Assembly: GCA_964461135.1 (NCBI GenBank)
Contig: CAYWTB010000084.1
Location: 1-19,991 of the forward strand
DNA length: 19,991 bases
Source: RQOF01 sp964461135
GTDB lineage: Bacteria > Calditrichota > Calditrichia > RBG-13-44-9
Direction of reading: 5' to 3'
The stretch's first letter is position 1; every line of letters starts with the position of its first letter. Both the position numbers and the translations under genes were made by a program. Below are positions 6,710 through 15,751 of the stretch, one piece after another. The notes under the pieces are model-generated. The model worked only from the letters and a program-made list of their open reading frames with translations, searched no databases and was not told where the DNA came from.

Positions 6710-6877
6710 CTCACAAGCGAAGCTTGTGAGAGGTAAGACGGTGGTGGGAGACAATTTCCTCACAAGCGAAGCTTGTGAGAGGTAAGACGGCCTTGGGAGA
6801 CAATTTTCTCACAAGCGAAGCTTGTGAGAGGTAAGACGGCGTTGGGAGACATTTTCCTCACAAGCAAAGCTTGTGAG
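6710..6877. repeat. Array of four REP-like palindromes with an exact 49-bp period
   Basis: Four palindromes start at 6710, 6759, 6808 and 6857. Each has the 9-bp arm CTCACAAGC, a loop of GAA (AAA in the fourth) and the complementary arm. The three 28-base spacers (AGGTAAGACG...GGGAGACA) are nearly identical and differ mainly in four central bases. The array fills the gap between two convergent genes, the P-loop gene and the DUF2279-type gene. The core CAAGC-RRR-GCTTG is shared with palindromes beside the transposase gene at 18.2-18.8 kb. It may act as a bidirectional 3' end or RNA-stability element. Confidence 0.9.
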
Positions 6878-6884
6878 AGATTGT

Positions 6885-7895
6885 CTACATGGCAAAGTAG
6901 AAGCCGTACCAGACCGTGGTGGGGGTGATGCGTACTGCCGGCAGCGGCAGCCTGAAAATATTAAATTCATCCTTCCAGAATTTCAGGTAGCGGTTATTTC
7001 CGGTGGGTATTTTATTGAGATCCAGATCCAGGCCAATCAAAAACTCCCGCTGTCCGTTAAATACATCGGTGGCAATGTCCTGCACACCATAGCCAAGAGA
7101 TATTCCCCAGGGAGCCAGCCAGCCGGGCAGGGAAGATTTCCAGCCTTGCGGCATCAGATCGTAAGGATTAAGCGACAGCCAGAAATTGAATCCCTCATAA
7201 TCATCCAGCCAGCTTTTACTCACCGTGCTGTAAAGCCCGTTTTTATAGGCAGATGATGGATAATAACTGACTTTTAACCGGATTCCCTTCAACTGTTCGG
7301 GATAAAATTGCTGCAGTGCCGAGTATCCTACACCCAGGATATTCATGGTCAGATCATAATAACTGAAACCCCAGGCTTTATAAAATCCATCGGTGATTTC
7401 AATCTGAAGCATCCAGATAAAGCCGGTGATGGATCCGTACCAGATGGATTTTGGTGCTGAAAATCCGCTCCAGCGGTAAACCTTGGAGGCCAGGTGACTG
7501 ATATAATATGCCTCCACCATATGACCCACTTTGTCCATCTGTTTATACTCCCGGATATCGCGACTTCCCTCGTGGAAATGGAAGGTAGAGGTAGAGGTGT
7601 TGTACTGGAGATCTGAAATTTTAGCGAACCCAAAGGCATCGAAAACCAGGAAGGCACCCAGGATTACCGACAGCCGGGTCCATTTCACATCGGATTTTAC
7701 CGTCCAGGCGGTGCCGTCATCCAGGAAGGGACGATACTGATCATCAAAAGGTTCGATGCTGAGCGGGGACCGGTTGCCCAGCGAATCCGCCGGGAAGGCT
7801 GCCTGCAGTGAGCGGGGAATGAGCAGGATAGTAATCAGAATACTCAATACCAGCAGGGATGCGATGGGTAAACAGACGGAATTTGAAAAACGCAT
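6885..7895 (-). CDS. DUF2279-family (YfiM-like) envelope protein
   Basis: 336 residues. An N-terminal hydrophobic segment (about 9-27) is followed by SLQAAFPA and looks like a signal peptide or anchor. The central part has the family hallmark MDKVGHMVEAYYIS (120-133), then a membrane-like stretch with SITGFIWMLQIEITDGF (155-171) and SYYDLTMNILGVGY (178-191). The C-terminal half is rich in aromatic residues, alternates like a beta-rich outer-membrane protein, and ends in FYFAM. Function is unknown; related proteins are annotated as predicted periplasmic lipoproteins, but no lipobox cysteine is evident here. It lies 229 bp downstream of rng on the same strand, and its stop is only seven bases from the last array palindrome. 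Confidence 0.7.
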   Translation of the reverse strand: MRFSNSVCLPIASLLVLSILITILLIPRSLQAAFPADSLGNRSPLSIEPFDDQYRPFLDDGTAWTVKSDVKWTRLSVILGAFLVFDAFGFAKISDLQYNTSTSTFHFHEGSRDIREYKQMDKVGHMVEAYYISHLASKVYRWSGFSAPKSIWYGSITGFIWMLQIEITDGFYKAWGFSYYDLTMNILGVGYSALQQFYPEQLKGIRLKVSYYPSSAYKNGLYSTVSKSWLDDYEGFNFWLSLNPYDLMPQGWKSSLPGWLAPWGISLGYGVQDIATDVFNGQREFLIGLDLDLNKIPTGNNRYLKFWKDEFNIFRLPLPAVRITPTTVWYGFYFAM

Positions 7896-8084
7896 TCTAT
7901 GGTCGCAATAATTCGTGAATAATCAACAAATTCTTAAGAGCCGGCTTACAGTTGCTGCTCAGGAACCGGATATTTCCGGCCTCGGGTTAATAAGGCTTTG
8001 GGCAGTCTCTCACCGAATGATAATTTTCAGCGAAGGTTTTTACTTAGATCTGTGACTCTTTTTGATGCGGATCAGTAAAACAAT

Positions 8085-8109
8085 ACCGAAGGATACACAG
8101 AACCTTCAG
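8085..8109 (-). terminator. Possible weak terminator after rng
   Basis: On the minus strand, CTGAAGG pairs with CCTTCGG (one G-T pair) around a 10-base loop and is followed by TATTGTTTTA. It begins 16 bases past the rng stop codon. The stem is short and the T-run is interrupted, so this is a weak candidate. Confidence 0.3.
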
Positions 8110-8124
8110 TGATTTAAACAATTT

Positions 8125-9648
8125 TTACTGAAATTTCTGGGTCACATCCTCACGGGTTTTCTTTACCAGGATCCGGAAATCGAAGGATTTCAGTTTTTCA
8201 TCTGCTTCGGTATCGATCTTTATCCAGTATTTCCACATTAGGCGCATGCGCCGGCTGAGGCGGCGATTATTCAAATATTCAATCATTTGCGGATGTGCCT
8301 GAAGGATAATGCGTCGGTCGTAGTCCGAGGCCACATATCTGCGGATAAGACGCTCGATATTGGCCAGTACCGTCCCCTGTGTGGGTACCAGGCCGGTTCC
8401 TTCGCAGAGCGGACAGGGTTCGGTAATATTATAGATCAGGCTGGGGCGAATTCGCTGGCGGGTCATTTCCACCAGTCCAAAGCGGCTTATCTCGGACACC
8501 CGGCTGATGGCCCGGTCATGGGAAAACTCTTTCTTCAATTCATTTTGGATCCTGGTTCTATTTTCCTCACGCTCCATGTCAATAAAATCGATAACAATGA
8601 GGCCGCCGATATCCCGCAATCGCAGCTGTCGGGCAATTTCCCGCGATGCTTCCAGGTTGATCTTCAGTGAATTCCGTTCATGATCCTTCCTCCCGAAATA
8701 CCGGCCGCTGTTGACATCGATTGACGTCAACGCTTCGGTCTGTTCAATGATGATATACCCCCCGTTATCCATCCATACCTTGCGCAGCAAGCTTTTTTGC
8801 AGCTCTTTTTCGATATTGAACACATCAAAAACCGGTTTATTGGATTTAAAATACTCCAGGCGGTTCAGCAGATCAGAACCCACATCTCTCAGATAACGGT
8901 GAATCTCCCGGTACATTTTGCGTGAATCCACCACCACCCGCTGAACATCGCTGGTGAACAGATCCCGAATGACGCTGGAGGCCATACCCAGGTCTTTAAA
9001 AATCAGTTTTGGAACCTCGGTTACCTTCAGATCTGCCTGCACCTTTTTCCAGGTTTTCATCAGCTTTTGCAGGTCGGCCCTCATGGTGGCTTCGTCTTTG
9101 CCTTCGGCCACGGTTCTCACGATAATGCCAAAATTTCTGGGGCGTATTTTCCGCGCTACCTGGCGAAGCCGCTTGCGTTCCTGGACAGATGAAATCTTGC
9201 GGGAAACTCCCACCCGGTCCTGGTTGGGAGCCAGCACCATATACCGTCCGGGCAGGGTTAATTCGGTCGTCACCCGGGGGCCTTTGGTAATAATAGGTTC
9301 CTTGATAATCTGAACGCCAATTTCCTGCCCATTTCGCAAAAGGTCAGCCGGATCCACATCATCTTTTTTCTTTTCGCTGGAAATCATTTCTTCATCGATA
9401 TCCGCAAACAGCTGATTGACTTCATCCCCCATATCGGAGAAATGCAAAAACGCATCCTGTTCAAAGCCGATATTGATGAAGGCAGCCTGCATACCTTTCA
9501 CAACTCTGCGGATACGGCCCTTGTAAATATCCCCCACCATCCGTTCATTATCAGGCCGTTCCACAAAAATTTCAACGAGTTTACCATTTTCCAACAGTGC
9601 GATACGGGTATCTTCGTTGGTTGAATTAATAACAATTTCTTTTTTCAT
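8125..9648 (-). CDS. rng: Ribonuclease E/G family endoribonuclease (RNase G)
   Basis: 507 residues, close to E. coli RNase G (489) and without the long C-terminal scaffold of RNase E. It cleaves single-stranded RNA in rRNA maturation and mRNA decay in the cytoplasm. What is seen: the S1 RNA-binding region (VGDIYKGRIRRVVKGMQAAF, 38-57, to about 120), the RNase H-like and catalytic part with the metal-binding aspartates in TSIDVNSGR (Asp311) and IVIDFIDM (Asp354), and the zinc-link CPLCEGTG (Cys412 and Cys415). The S1 domain carries an acidic/lysine insertion at about 82-100. The start is supported by CAGGAGAAA upstream. It follows the radical SAM gene by 35 bp, an arrangement I recall from many genomes, and is probably co-transcribed with it. 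Confidence 0.95.
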   Translation of the reverse strand: MKKEIVINSTNEDTRIALLENGKLVEIFVERPDNERMVGDIYKGRIRRVVKGMQAAFINIGFEQDAFLHFSDMGDEVNQLFADIDEEMISSEKKKDDVDPADLLRNGQEIGVQIIKEPIITKGPRVTTELTLPGRYMVLAPNQDRVGVSRKISSVQERKRLRQVARKIRPRNFGIIVRTVAEGKDEATMRADLQKLMKTWKKVQADLKVTEVPKLIFKDLGMASSVIRDLFTSDVQRVVVDSRKMYREIHRYLRDVGSDLLNRLEYFKSNKPVFDVFNIEKELQKSLLRKVWMDNGGYIIIEQTEALTSIDVNSGRYFGRKDHERNSLKINLEASREIARQLRLRDIGGLIVIDFIDMEREENRTRIQNELKKEFSHDRAISRVSEISRFGLVEMTRQRIRPSLIYNITEPCPLCEGTGLVPTQGTVLANIERLIRRYVASDYDRRIILQAHPQMIEYLNNRRLSRRMRLMWKYWIKIDTEADEKLKSFDFRILVKKTREDVTQKFQ

Positions 9649-9683
9649 ACTTTATTTTCTCCTGCAGAGGTAAGATCCCCATT

Positions 9684-12317
9684 TCATATCATATCCAGCG
9701 GATCCAAAACCTTGTCCCCCTCAACAATATACTGGCCGGATCTCTGGGTAAAGAATGTGCGGGGATCCACATCATGTTGCTTAAACAGCTCATCAAGAAC
9801 TTCCGTTACTTTCGCCGTTCTTCCTTCAATCGCATCTAATGTAATATATAGTTTTCGATCGAGGTTTTCCAATTTGGAAATAAATGGTTTAATATTAATT
9901 ATCCTGCTGCTTTCTTTCAAGGGGCGTTCCACCTCTATTATCTCACGTGCAAGAAAATCCTCAATCCAGGTGGGGGAGAGTTCCAACTCCTCGAGTTCAG
10001 TTTCATACACTGCCCGGTTGATCACCGCTGAAAGCGAGGGTACTTTTGAAAACAGGGTTTTTTGTGCCAGGATCTGCAATCCCTCCGGCAGAACCTGATT
10101 AAGTTTTGTTTGAAAATCCGATTCCTGCCCCATTTCGGCTTCCAAATCCACATATTCCGCGATGCTGGCAATTCCCAGGCCAAGAGGGGGACCGAATGCC
10201 ATTTTGGGTCGAGGATGAAATCCCTGTGAATAGACCAGAGGAATTCGGGCACGCCTGGCGGCACGGTCAAAAAGCCGGACGACATCCAGATGAGATATAA
10301 AGCGGATCAGGCCGGTTTTGGTAAAGCGCAGCCGTATTTTTTTCTTTACCGGCGGGGTAGTTGCAATTCTTTTTTTGCGGTAACGGCCAAAACTGACACT
10401 ACTGCCGGAATCCTGGTCTTTGTTGAGGGTTTCGGGATCGGATTGATTGCCGGTAATTTTCTTTCTACCGGAATCAACCGGTTCCATACAATCCACCAGA
10501 TGTTTGAACTGCTGGCGCTGCAACCCGCATCCCAGACAGAGATAATCGCGGCAATCCCTGCTTAAATGCCCTTCGTAAGCACGTAACCGTTCCTTCTCCA
10601 AAAAAGATCTGGAAATCCCCATATCAATATGATCCCAGGGAAGAGGCACAGAAACGGATAAGGGGCGCAGGTAAACCTTCCAGTCCAGACCGTTATCCTC
10701 AAACGCTTTTTCCCAACGCTTCCAGTCGAATCCCTCCTTCCAGCCGTCGAAACGGGCGCCACTTTTCCAGGCACTCTCCAGTACCACACACAGCTCCCGG
10801 CCGCCGCGGTTAAAAATAGTCTCCACAGTACTGGTATTGCCATCCCGCCAGTTAACGGTGATGCGATCACTGCTCAACTGATTAAAGAGAAAGCGGGACT
10901 TGCGCTCCAGTTCCTGCGGCGGCTCCTGTTTTTCCCATTGAAATGGGGTGTGGGGTTTGGGTGAAAAGGGTGAAATGGCAATATTGAAGCGGACATCCTT
11001 ATAATTTCCCGCCAGCCGCCTGCATTTTCCGATGAGTTCCACCAGGGCCTCCAGGTCTTCCTGCTTTTCGGTTGGCAGACCGATCATAAAGTAAAACTTT
11101 ACCAGCTGCCATCCGTTTTCCAGAACCAGGTGGAGTGATTCCAGCAAATCTTCCTCCCGGATGTTCTTATTAATCACATTGCGGAGGCGCTGGCTTCCGG
11201 CTTCCGGTGCAAAGGTAAAACCGGATTTTTTAAAGGTACGCACAAAATCCACCATGTCCGGTGTCAGTCCGTCCAGTCGCAGAGACGGAAAAGAAAAACC
11301 CAATCTCTGGTCTTCGGACAGCATCTTTTCCTTCAGCATCAGCCAGCTCATATCAGAATAATCGGAGGTATTGAGGGAAAGGAGAGAGATTTCATTAAAG
11401 CCGGTGGATTCGACGGCCTGCCAGGATTGCAGGATAATCTCCTCTACCGATCTTTCTCGCACCGGACGGTAAATCATGCCCGCATTGCAAAACCGGCAGC
11501 CTTCCGTGCAGCCCCGCATGATCTCCAGTGAGAGGCGGTCGTGGGTAACTTCAATAAGCGGAACCAGTGGTTTTACCGGATAATTTTTCTGTTCCAGGCG
11601 GGGAACAATCCGCTTAACGACCGGCAGCGGAACTCCTTCTCTCAGCGGCCTGATCTGCCGGAAGTCCCCGAATGAATCATATTCCGCCCGGTAAAAGGCG
11701 GGAATGTACATTCCTTTAACCGTGGAAAGATCTGCCAGAATTTTCTCCCTGGGCAGGCCGGCCTCTTTCCCGTCACGGATCACCTGGCTGATTTCCAGCG
11801 CTGCTTCTTCTCCATCACCGATCAGAAAACCGTCTATGAAAGCAGCCAGCGGTTCCGGATTATAAGTGGATGGCCCTCCGGCGATAACCAGGGGCCAGCG
11901 GTTATCCCTATCGGCTGAGTGAAGAGGAATACCGGCCAGATCCAGCATATTTAAGAGGGTGGAATAGGTCAGCTCATACTGCAGGGTAAATCCGATCCAG
12001 TCAAATTCGGTGAGAGGAGTACGGGACTCCAGGCTGAATAGGGGTATATTTTTTTGCCGGAGTATGTCTTCGGCATCGAACCAGGGGGCGTACACCCGTT
12101 CTGCCCAGATATACGGCTGGCTGTTGAGGATATGATAGAGCATATCAAAACCCACATAGGACATGCCCAGCTCATAAATTTCCGGAAAAGCCAGTGCAAC
12201 CCGGACTTTTACTTCCCCAATATTTTTGCGGACAGCATTATACTCATTACCGGTATAACGTCCGGGTTTATTAATAAAAGGCAGAAAATCTTTCTCTACC
12301 CTGGCAGTTAAATCCAT
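9684..12317 (-). CDS. B12-binding-domain radical SAM protein fused to a DUF2344 domain (TIGR03960/TIGR03936 type)
   Basis: 877 residues in three parts. Residues 1-200 resemble a cobalamin-binding Rossmann-type domain (FPEIYELGMSYVGFDMLY, IAGGPSTYNPEPLAAFIDGF). The radical SAM core follows with the 4Fe-4S motif RGCTEGCRFC (Cys270, 274 and 277, CX3CX2C) and the SAM-site elements LSLNTSDYS and FAPEAGSQRLR. Cys589, Cys594, Cys597 and Cys610 may hold another metal centre. After a linker (about 615-655), residues 659-877 form the TIGR03936 domain (RLRFTKTGLIRFISHLDVVR, YSQGFHPRPKMAFGPPLGLG). The substrate is not established; co-location with rng suggests RNA or translation-related modification. Many species keep the two parts together as here. 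Confidence 0.9.
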   Translation of the reverse strand: MDLTARVEKDFLPFINKPGRYTGNEYNAVRKNIGEVKVRVALAFPEIYELGMSYVGFDMLYHILNSQPYIWAERVYAPWFDAEDILRQKNIPLFSLESRTPLTEFDWIGFTLQYELTYSTLLNMLDLAGIPLHSADRDNRWPLVIAGGPSTYNPEPLAAFIDGFLIGDGEEAALEISQVIRDGKEAGLPREKILADLSTVKGMYIPAFYRAEYDSFGDFRQIRPLREGVPLPVVKRIVPRLEQKNYPVKPLVPLIEVTHDRLSLEIMRGCTEGCRFCNAGMIYRPVRERSVEEIILQSWQAVESTGFNEISLLSLNTSDYSDMSWLMLKEKMLSEDQRLGFSFPSLRLDGLTPDMVDFVRTFKKSGFTFAPEAGSQRLRNVINKNIREEDLLESLHLVLENGWQLVKFYFMIGLPTEKQEDLEALVELIGKCRRLAGNYKDVRFNIAISPFSPKPHTPFQWEKQEPPQELERKSRFLFNQLSSDRITVNWRDGNTSTVETIFNRGGRELCVVLESAWKSGARFDGWKEGFDWKRWEKAFEDNGLDWKVYLRPLSVSVPLPWDHIDMGISRSFLEKERLRAYEGHLSRDCRDYLCLGCGLQRQQFKHLVDCMEPVDSGRKKITGNQSDPETLNKDQDSGSSVSFGRYRKKRIATTPPVKKKIRLRFTKTGLIRFISHLDVVRLFDRAARRARIPLVYSQGFHPRPKMAFGPPLGLGIASIAEYVDLEAEMGQESDFQTKLNQVLPEGLQILAQKTLFSKVPSLSAVINRAVYETELEELELSPTWIEDFLAREIIEVERPLKESSRIINIKPFISKLENLDRKLYITLDAIEGRTAKVTEVLDELFKQHDVDPRTFFTQRSGQYIVEGDKVLDPLDMI

Positions 12318-12410
12318 CTTAGCAAAAGTCGTCTTTCTCGAAACTGTGATTGAAAAATAACCCAGTTCTACTACAGCCCCCTTAAAGTTACCAGTTTCTA
12401 TCGGTTTTAA

Positions 12411-12437
12411 CCCCGCCAGAACGAATTCCAGACGGGG
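12411..12437 (-). terminator. Strong stem-loop between argR and the radical SAM gene
   Basis: On the minus strand, CCCCGTCTGGAA pairs with TTCTGGCGGGG around a TTCG tetraloop: about 11 pairs with two G-T pairs and one bulge. It lies 55 bp after the argR stop and 94 bp before the radical SAM start. There is no T-run after it (TTAAAACCG), so it may attenuate or stabilise RNA rather than terminate cleanly. Confidence 0.45.
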
Positions 12438-12491
12438 CTGACACGGAGTTTGCAGTTTCGCCGGTTCCGGATTTGAATTTCGCTGTTTATT

Positions 12492-12938
12492 CTACTCGTA
12501 CGCAATACGTTCCAGATCGTCTTTAATCCGGCTAATATTTTCCACCGAATCCGGAACAACCAGGATCGCATTTTCTCCAGCCAACGTTCCAAGAATGTGT
12601 TTGTGTTTCAGCTGGTCAATAAACAATGCGACGCCTTCTGCACGCCCGGTTATTGTTTTGACCAGAACAGTTGATTCATTATTATAGACACCCAGTATTT
12701 CCATCCCGATCAGCTTGCGGAAGGAATGACCGCCTTCTTCTTCTGATATCGCATAACGGTATCCGTCGGCAGTAGGTACACGCACGATTCCCATGTTATG
12801 TAAATCCCTGGACAGAGTGGCCTGGGTCGTCTTAAATCCACGCTCGTGCAAACGCTTCAGCAGCGTTTCCTGATTTGCAATTCTTTCTTCTTGAATAATC
12901 TGTTTGATTTTGAACTGGCGTTCTTTTTTCCTCGCCAT
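12492..12938 (-). CDS. argR: Arginine repressor ArgR/AhrC
   Basis: 148 residues, the normal length. The N-terminal winged helix-turn-helix contains TTQATLSRDLHNMGIVRV (37-54), the family recognition segment. The C-terminal hexamerisation and arginine-binding domain contains VKTITGRAEGVALFIDQL (93-110) and ILGTLAGENAILVV (115-128). ArgR senses arginine and represses arginine biosynthesis genes, or activates catabolism; no arg genes are in the window. The E. coli arginine-contact motif GTIAGDD reads GTLAGEN here (Glu122-Asn123), which may alter ligand response. The start is fixed by AGGAG six bases upstream. It is a separate gene between the terminator of ppdK and the radical SAM gene. Confidence 0.93.
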   Translation of the reverse strand: MARKKERQFKIKQIIQEERIANQETLLKRLHERGFKTTQATLSRDLHNMGIVRVPTADGYRYAISEEEGGHSFRKLIGMEILGVYNNESTVLVKTITGRAEGVALFIDQLKHKHILGTLAGENAILVVPDSVENISRIKDDLERIAYE

Positions 12939-12946
12939 TATTCACT

Positions 12947-12964
12947 CCTGAATTAATGATAATA
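12947..12964 (-). promoter_or_regulatory. Possible ARG box upstream of argR
   Basis: On the minus strand the 18 bases TATTATCATTAATTCAGG overlap the ribosome-binding site of argR. The right half matches the ARG-box half-site ATTCA exactly; the left half is poor. ArgR commonly represses its own gene, so the position is suggestive, but the match is weak. Confidence 0.25.
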
Positions 12965-12995
12965 CAATAAAATCCCATGCATACAGAATAAATAT

Positions 12996-13026
12996 GAAGG
13001 CAGGGATAAATTTATTCCCTGCCTTC
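12996..13026 (-). terminator. Terminator hairpin after ppdK
   Basis: GAAGGCAGGGA (12996-13006) and TCCCTGCCTTC (13016-13026) form a perfect 11-bp stem, and the inner TAAA/TTTA can add pairs. It starts 10 bp after the ppdK stop on the minus strand and is followed by ATATTTATT. It separates ppdK from argR. Confidence 0.7.
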
Positions 13027-13036
13027 GGGAAAACAA

Positions 13037-15751
13037 TTACTTTTTGTCACGCAGGGCTGCCTGCGCTGCTGCCAACCGGGCAATAGGCACCCGGAAAGGC
13101 GAACAACTGACGTAATTCATTTTAATCCGATGGCAGAATTCAACCGATGACGGTTCTCCTCCATGTTCGCCACAAATTCCTATTTTAAGATCTTTACGGG
13201 TTTTACGTCCATACTCAACTCCCCATTCCATCAGACGGCCGACGCCTTCCTGGTCGATGGCCTCAAAGGGATCGCGGGGGAGGATATCATGCTCCACATA
13301 GTAGGGCAGGAATTTACCCGCATCATCTCTGGACAGACCGAAAGTGGTCTGAGTCAGGTCATTGGTACCGAAACTGAAAAATTCAGCGACTTCGGCGATC
13401 TGGTCGGCGGTAATGGCTGCACGGGGCAGTTCAATCATGGTGCCGACCAGGTAATTGACTTTTAGTCCATACTTTTCAAAAACTTCTTCCGCCACTTTTC
13501 GAACCACCTGATCCTGAGCCCGCAGTTCATTCACGTGCCCCACCAGGGGAATCATGATTTCCGGCTTCACATTCACACCTTCTTTTTTCACTTCGCAGGC
13601 GGCTTCCAGGATGGCCCGGGCCTGCATTTCAGTGATTTCCGGAAAAACGATTCCCAGACGGCATCCGCGGTGACCCAGCATGGGATTAAATTCATGCAGG
13701 GATTCAATTTTCGCCCGCAGTTTCTCCAGGGAAACACCCAGTGCATCCGCCACTTCCTTTTGTTCCTTCTCTTCATGAGGCAGGAATTCATGCAGAGGCG
13801 GATCCAGCGTCCGGATGGTTACCGGCCGGTCCTGCATCACTTTGAAAATGCCGATAAAATCCTCTTTCTGCATGGGCAGTAAAACCTCCAGTGCCTTGCG
13901 CCGGCCTTTCTCATCGCCGGATAGGATCATCTCACGCACCGCCTGAATACGATGACCCCCGAAGAACATGTGTTCAGTACGGCACAGACCGATTCCCTCT
14001 GCCCCGAAGGCGATGGCATTGGCGGACTGATCCGGCTGATCTGCATTGGTACGTACACCCAGGGTACGGAACTCGTCCGCCCAGTTCATGATCTTCTGGT
14101 AGGTATTAAAAGTCTTAGAATCACTGGCCTTCATGGTTTTATCGATAAGCACCTGCAGCACTTCGGAGGGTTTGGTTTCAATTTTACCCTGGAGAACCTC
14201 ACCGGTGCTCCCATCCAGCGAAATCCAGTCACCTTCCTTTACCACTTTACCATCCACTTCGAACTGGCGTGTCTTATAACTGATATTGAGGGAACCGGCA
14301 CCGGCGACACAAACCTTTCCCATCTGGCGGGCTACCAGGGCCGCATGGGAGGTCATCCCACCGCGTGCAGTCAGAATACCTTCGGCCGCATCCATCCCCT
14401 TGATGTCTTCCGGACTGGTTTCAATACGGGCCAGGATCACCTTTTCTCCCCGCTTTTTCCATTCCACGGCATCCTGGGCATTGAAAACCACCCGGCCGCT
14501 GGCTGCACCGGGACCGGCATTCAACCCTTTGGCGATGAGTTTTCCGCTTTTCACCAATTCATCCTTCTGATTCATATCAAAGATAGGCCGCAGCAGCTGG
14601 TTCAGCTGATTCGGTTCCACCCGCATGAGGGCTTCCTTCTTGTCAATGAGGCCTTCTTCCACCATATCCACCGCAATACGGAAGGCGGCAAAACCGGTTC
14701 GCTTTCCGGCACGGGTCTGCAGAAACCACAACCGGCCATCCTGGATGGTGAATTCCATGTCCTGCATCTCTTTATAATGCGCCTCCAGTTTATCAAAAAT
14801 TTCACCCAGCTGTTTATAGACATCGGGCATAATGTCTTTCAATTTCTTCAATTCCTGGGGAGTACGGATACCGGCCACCACGTCTTCCCCCTGGGCATTC
14901 ACCAGGAATTCACCATACATTTCCTTGTCACCGGTGGCGGGATTACGGGTAAACGCCACACCGGTGGCGCTGTCTTCACCCATGTTTCCATAGACCATGC
15001 TTTGAACGTTTACAGCAGTGCCCCAGTGGCCGGGAATATCGTTTAGTTTGCGGTAAATGATGGCCCGTTCATTGTTCCAGGATTTAAACACCGCACCGAT
15101 GGCACCCCAGAGCTGTTTCATGGGGTCTTCCGGGAAAGCCTGGCCGGCATGCTCCCGGATCGCTTTTTTAAATTCGGAGACCAGGTCTTTCAGATCATCG
15201 GCTGATAACTCGGTATCAAATTCAATCCCGAGCTTCTTCTTGCGTGAATCCATTATCTCCTCGAAAGGATCCACATCATCCTTATGCACCGGTTTGAGAC
15301 CCAGCACCACATCACCGTACATGGCCACAAAGCGCCGGTAACAGTCGTAGGCAAAACGGGCATTGCCGGTTTTCCGGATCAGGCCCTGAACCGTCTCATC
15401 GTTCAGTCCCAGGTTGAGGACCGTGTCCATCATACCCGGCATGGATGTGCGGGCTCCGGAGCGGACGGAAACCAGTAACGGATTTTCCTTATTCCCGAAT
15501 TTCGCCTGCATGACATCTTCCACTTTCTTCAGGGCATCTTTCACCTGCTGTTCCAGTTCCTTGGGATACTGGTCTTTATTATTGTAATAGTATGTACAGA
15601 CCTCGGTTGAAATTGTATAGCCTGCCGGCACCGGGATACCGATATTAGTCATTTCGGCCAGGTTAGCCCCTTTACCTCCCAGCAGATTTTTCATATCCCT
15701 GGTACCTTCGGCTTTACCGTCGCCGAAAAAATAGACGTACTTGTCAGCCAT
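13037..15751 (-). CDS. ppdK: Pyruvate, phosphate dikinase
   Basis: 904 residues, a full-length enzyme that interconverts pyruvate + ATP + phosphate with phosphoenolpyruvate + AMP + pyrophosphate in the cytoplasm, linking glycolysis and gluconeogenesis. What is seen: the N-terminal ATP-grasp domain (LLGGKGANLAEM, 23-34; VSVRSGARTSMPGMMDTVLN, 94-113), the swivelling phosphohistidine domain with TARGGMTSHAALVARQMGK (461-479, catalytic His469), and the C-terminal PEP/pyruvate barrel with RTEHMFFGG and GICGEHGGEP (catalytic acid Cys860). A strong Shine-Dalgarno sequence TAAGGAGG (15759-15766, minus strand) lies seven bases from the ATG. It is a single-gene unit with its own terminator, divergent from the C1 peptidase gene. 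Confidence 0.98.
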   Translation of the reverse strand: MADKYVYFFGDGKAEGTRDMKNLLGGKGANLAEMTNIGIPVPAGYTISTEVCTYYYNNKDQYPKELEQQVKDALKKVEDVMQAKFGNKENPLLVSVRSGARTSMPGMMDTVLNLGLNDETVQGLIRKTGNARFAYDCYRRFVAMYGDVVLGLKPVHKDDVDPFEEIMDSRKKKLGIEFDTELSADDLKDLVSEFKKAIREHAGQAFPEDPMKQLWGAIGAVFKSWNNERAIIYRKLNDIPGHWGTAVNVQSMVYGNMGEDSATGVAFTRNPATGDKEMYGEFLVNAQGEDVVAGIRTPQELKKLKDIMPDVYKQLGEIFDKLEAHYKEMQDMEFTIQDGRLWFLQTRAGKRTGFAAFRIAVDMVEEGLIDKKEALMRVEPNQLNQLLRPIFDMNQKDELVKSGKLIAKGLNAGPGAASGRVVFNAQDAVEWKKRGEKVILARIETSPEDIKGMDAAEGILTARGGMTSHAALVARQMGKVCVAGAGSLNISYKTRQFEVDGKVVKEGDWISLDGSTGEVLQGKIETKPSEVLQVLIDKTMKASDSKTFNTYQKIMNWADEFRTLGVRTNADQPDQSANAIAFGAEGIGLCRTEHMFFGGHRIQAVREMILSGDEKGRRKALEVLLPMQKEDFIGIFKVMQDRPVTIRTLDPPLHEFLPHEEKEQKEVADALGVSLEKLRAKIESLHEFNPMLGHRGCRLGIVFPEITEMQARAILEAACEVKKEGVNVKPEIMIPLVGHVNELRAQDQVVRKVAEEVFEKYGLKVNYLVGTMIELPRAAITADQIAEVAEFFSFGTNDLTQTTFGLSRDDAGKFLPYYVEHDILPRDPFEAIDQEGVGRLMEWGVEYGRKTRKDLKIGICGEHGGEPSSVEFCHRIKMNYVSCSPFRVPIARLAAAQAALRDKK

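Noticed and set aside
6710..6877. Regularly spaced repeats resembling a small CRISPR array
   Set aside because: The repeats are full palindromes, the spacers are nearly identical to each other instead of unique, and no cas gene is present.
13952..15046. Plus-strand open frame of 364 codons inside ppdK
   Set aside because: Antisense shadow of ppdK; the minus-strand protein is unmistakable and complete.
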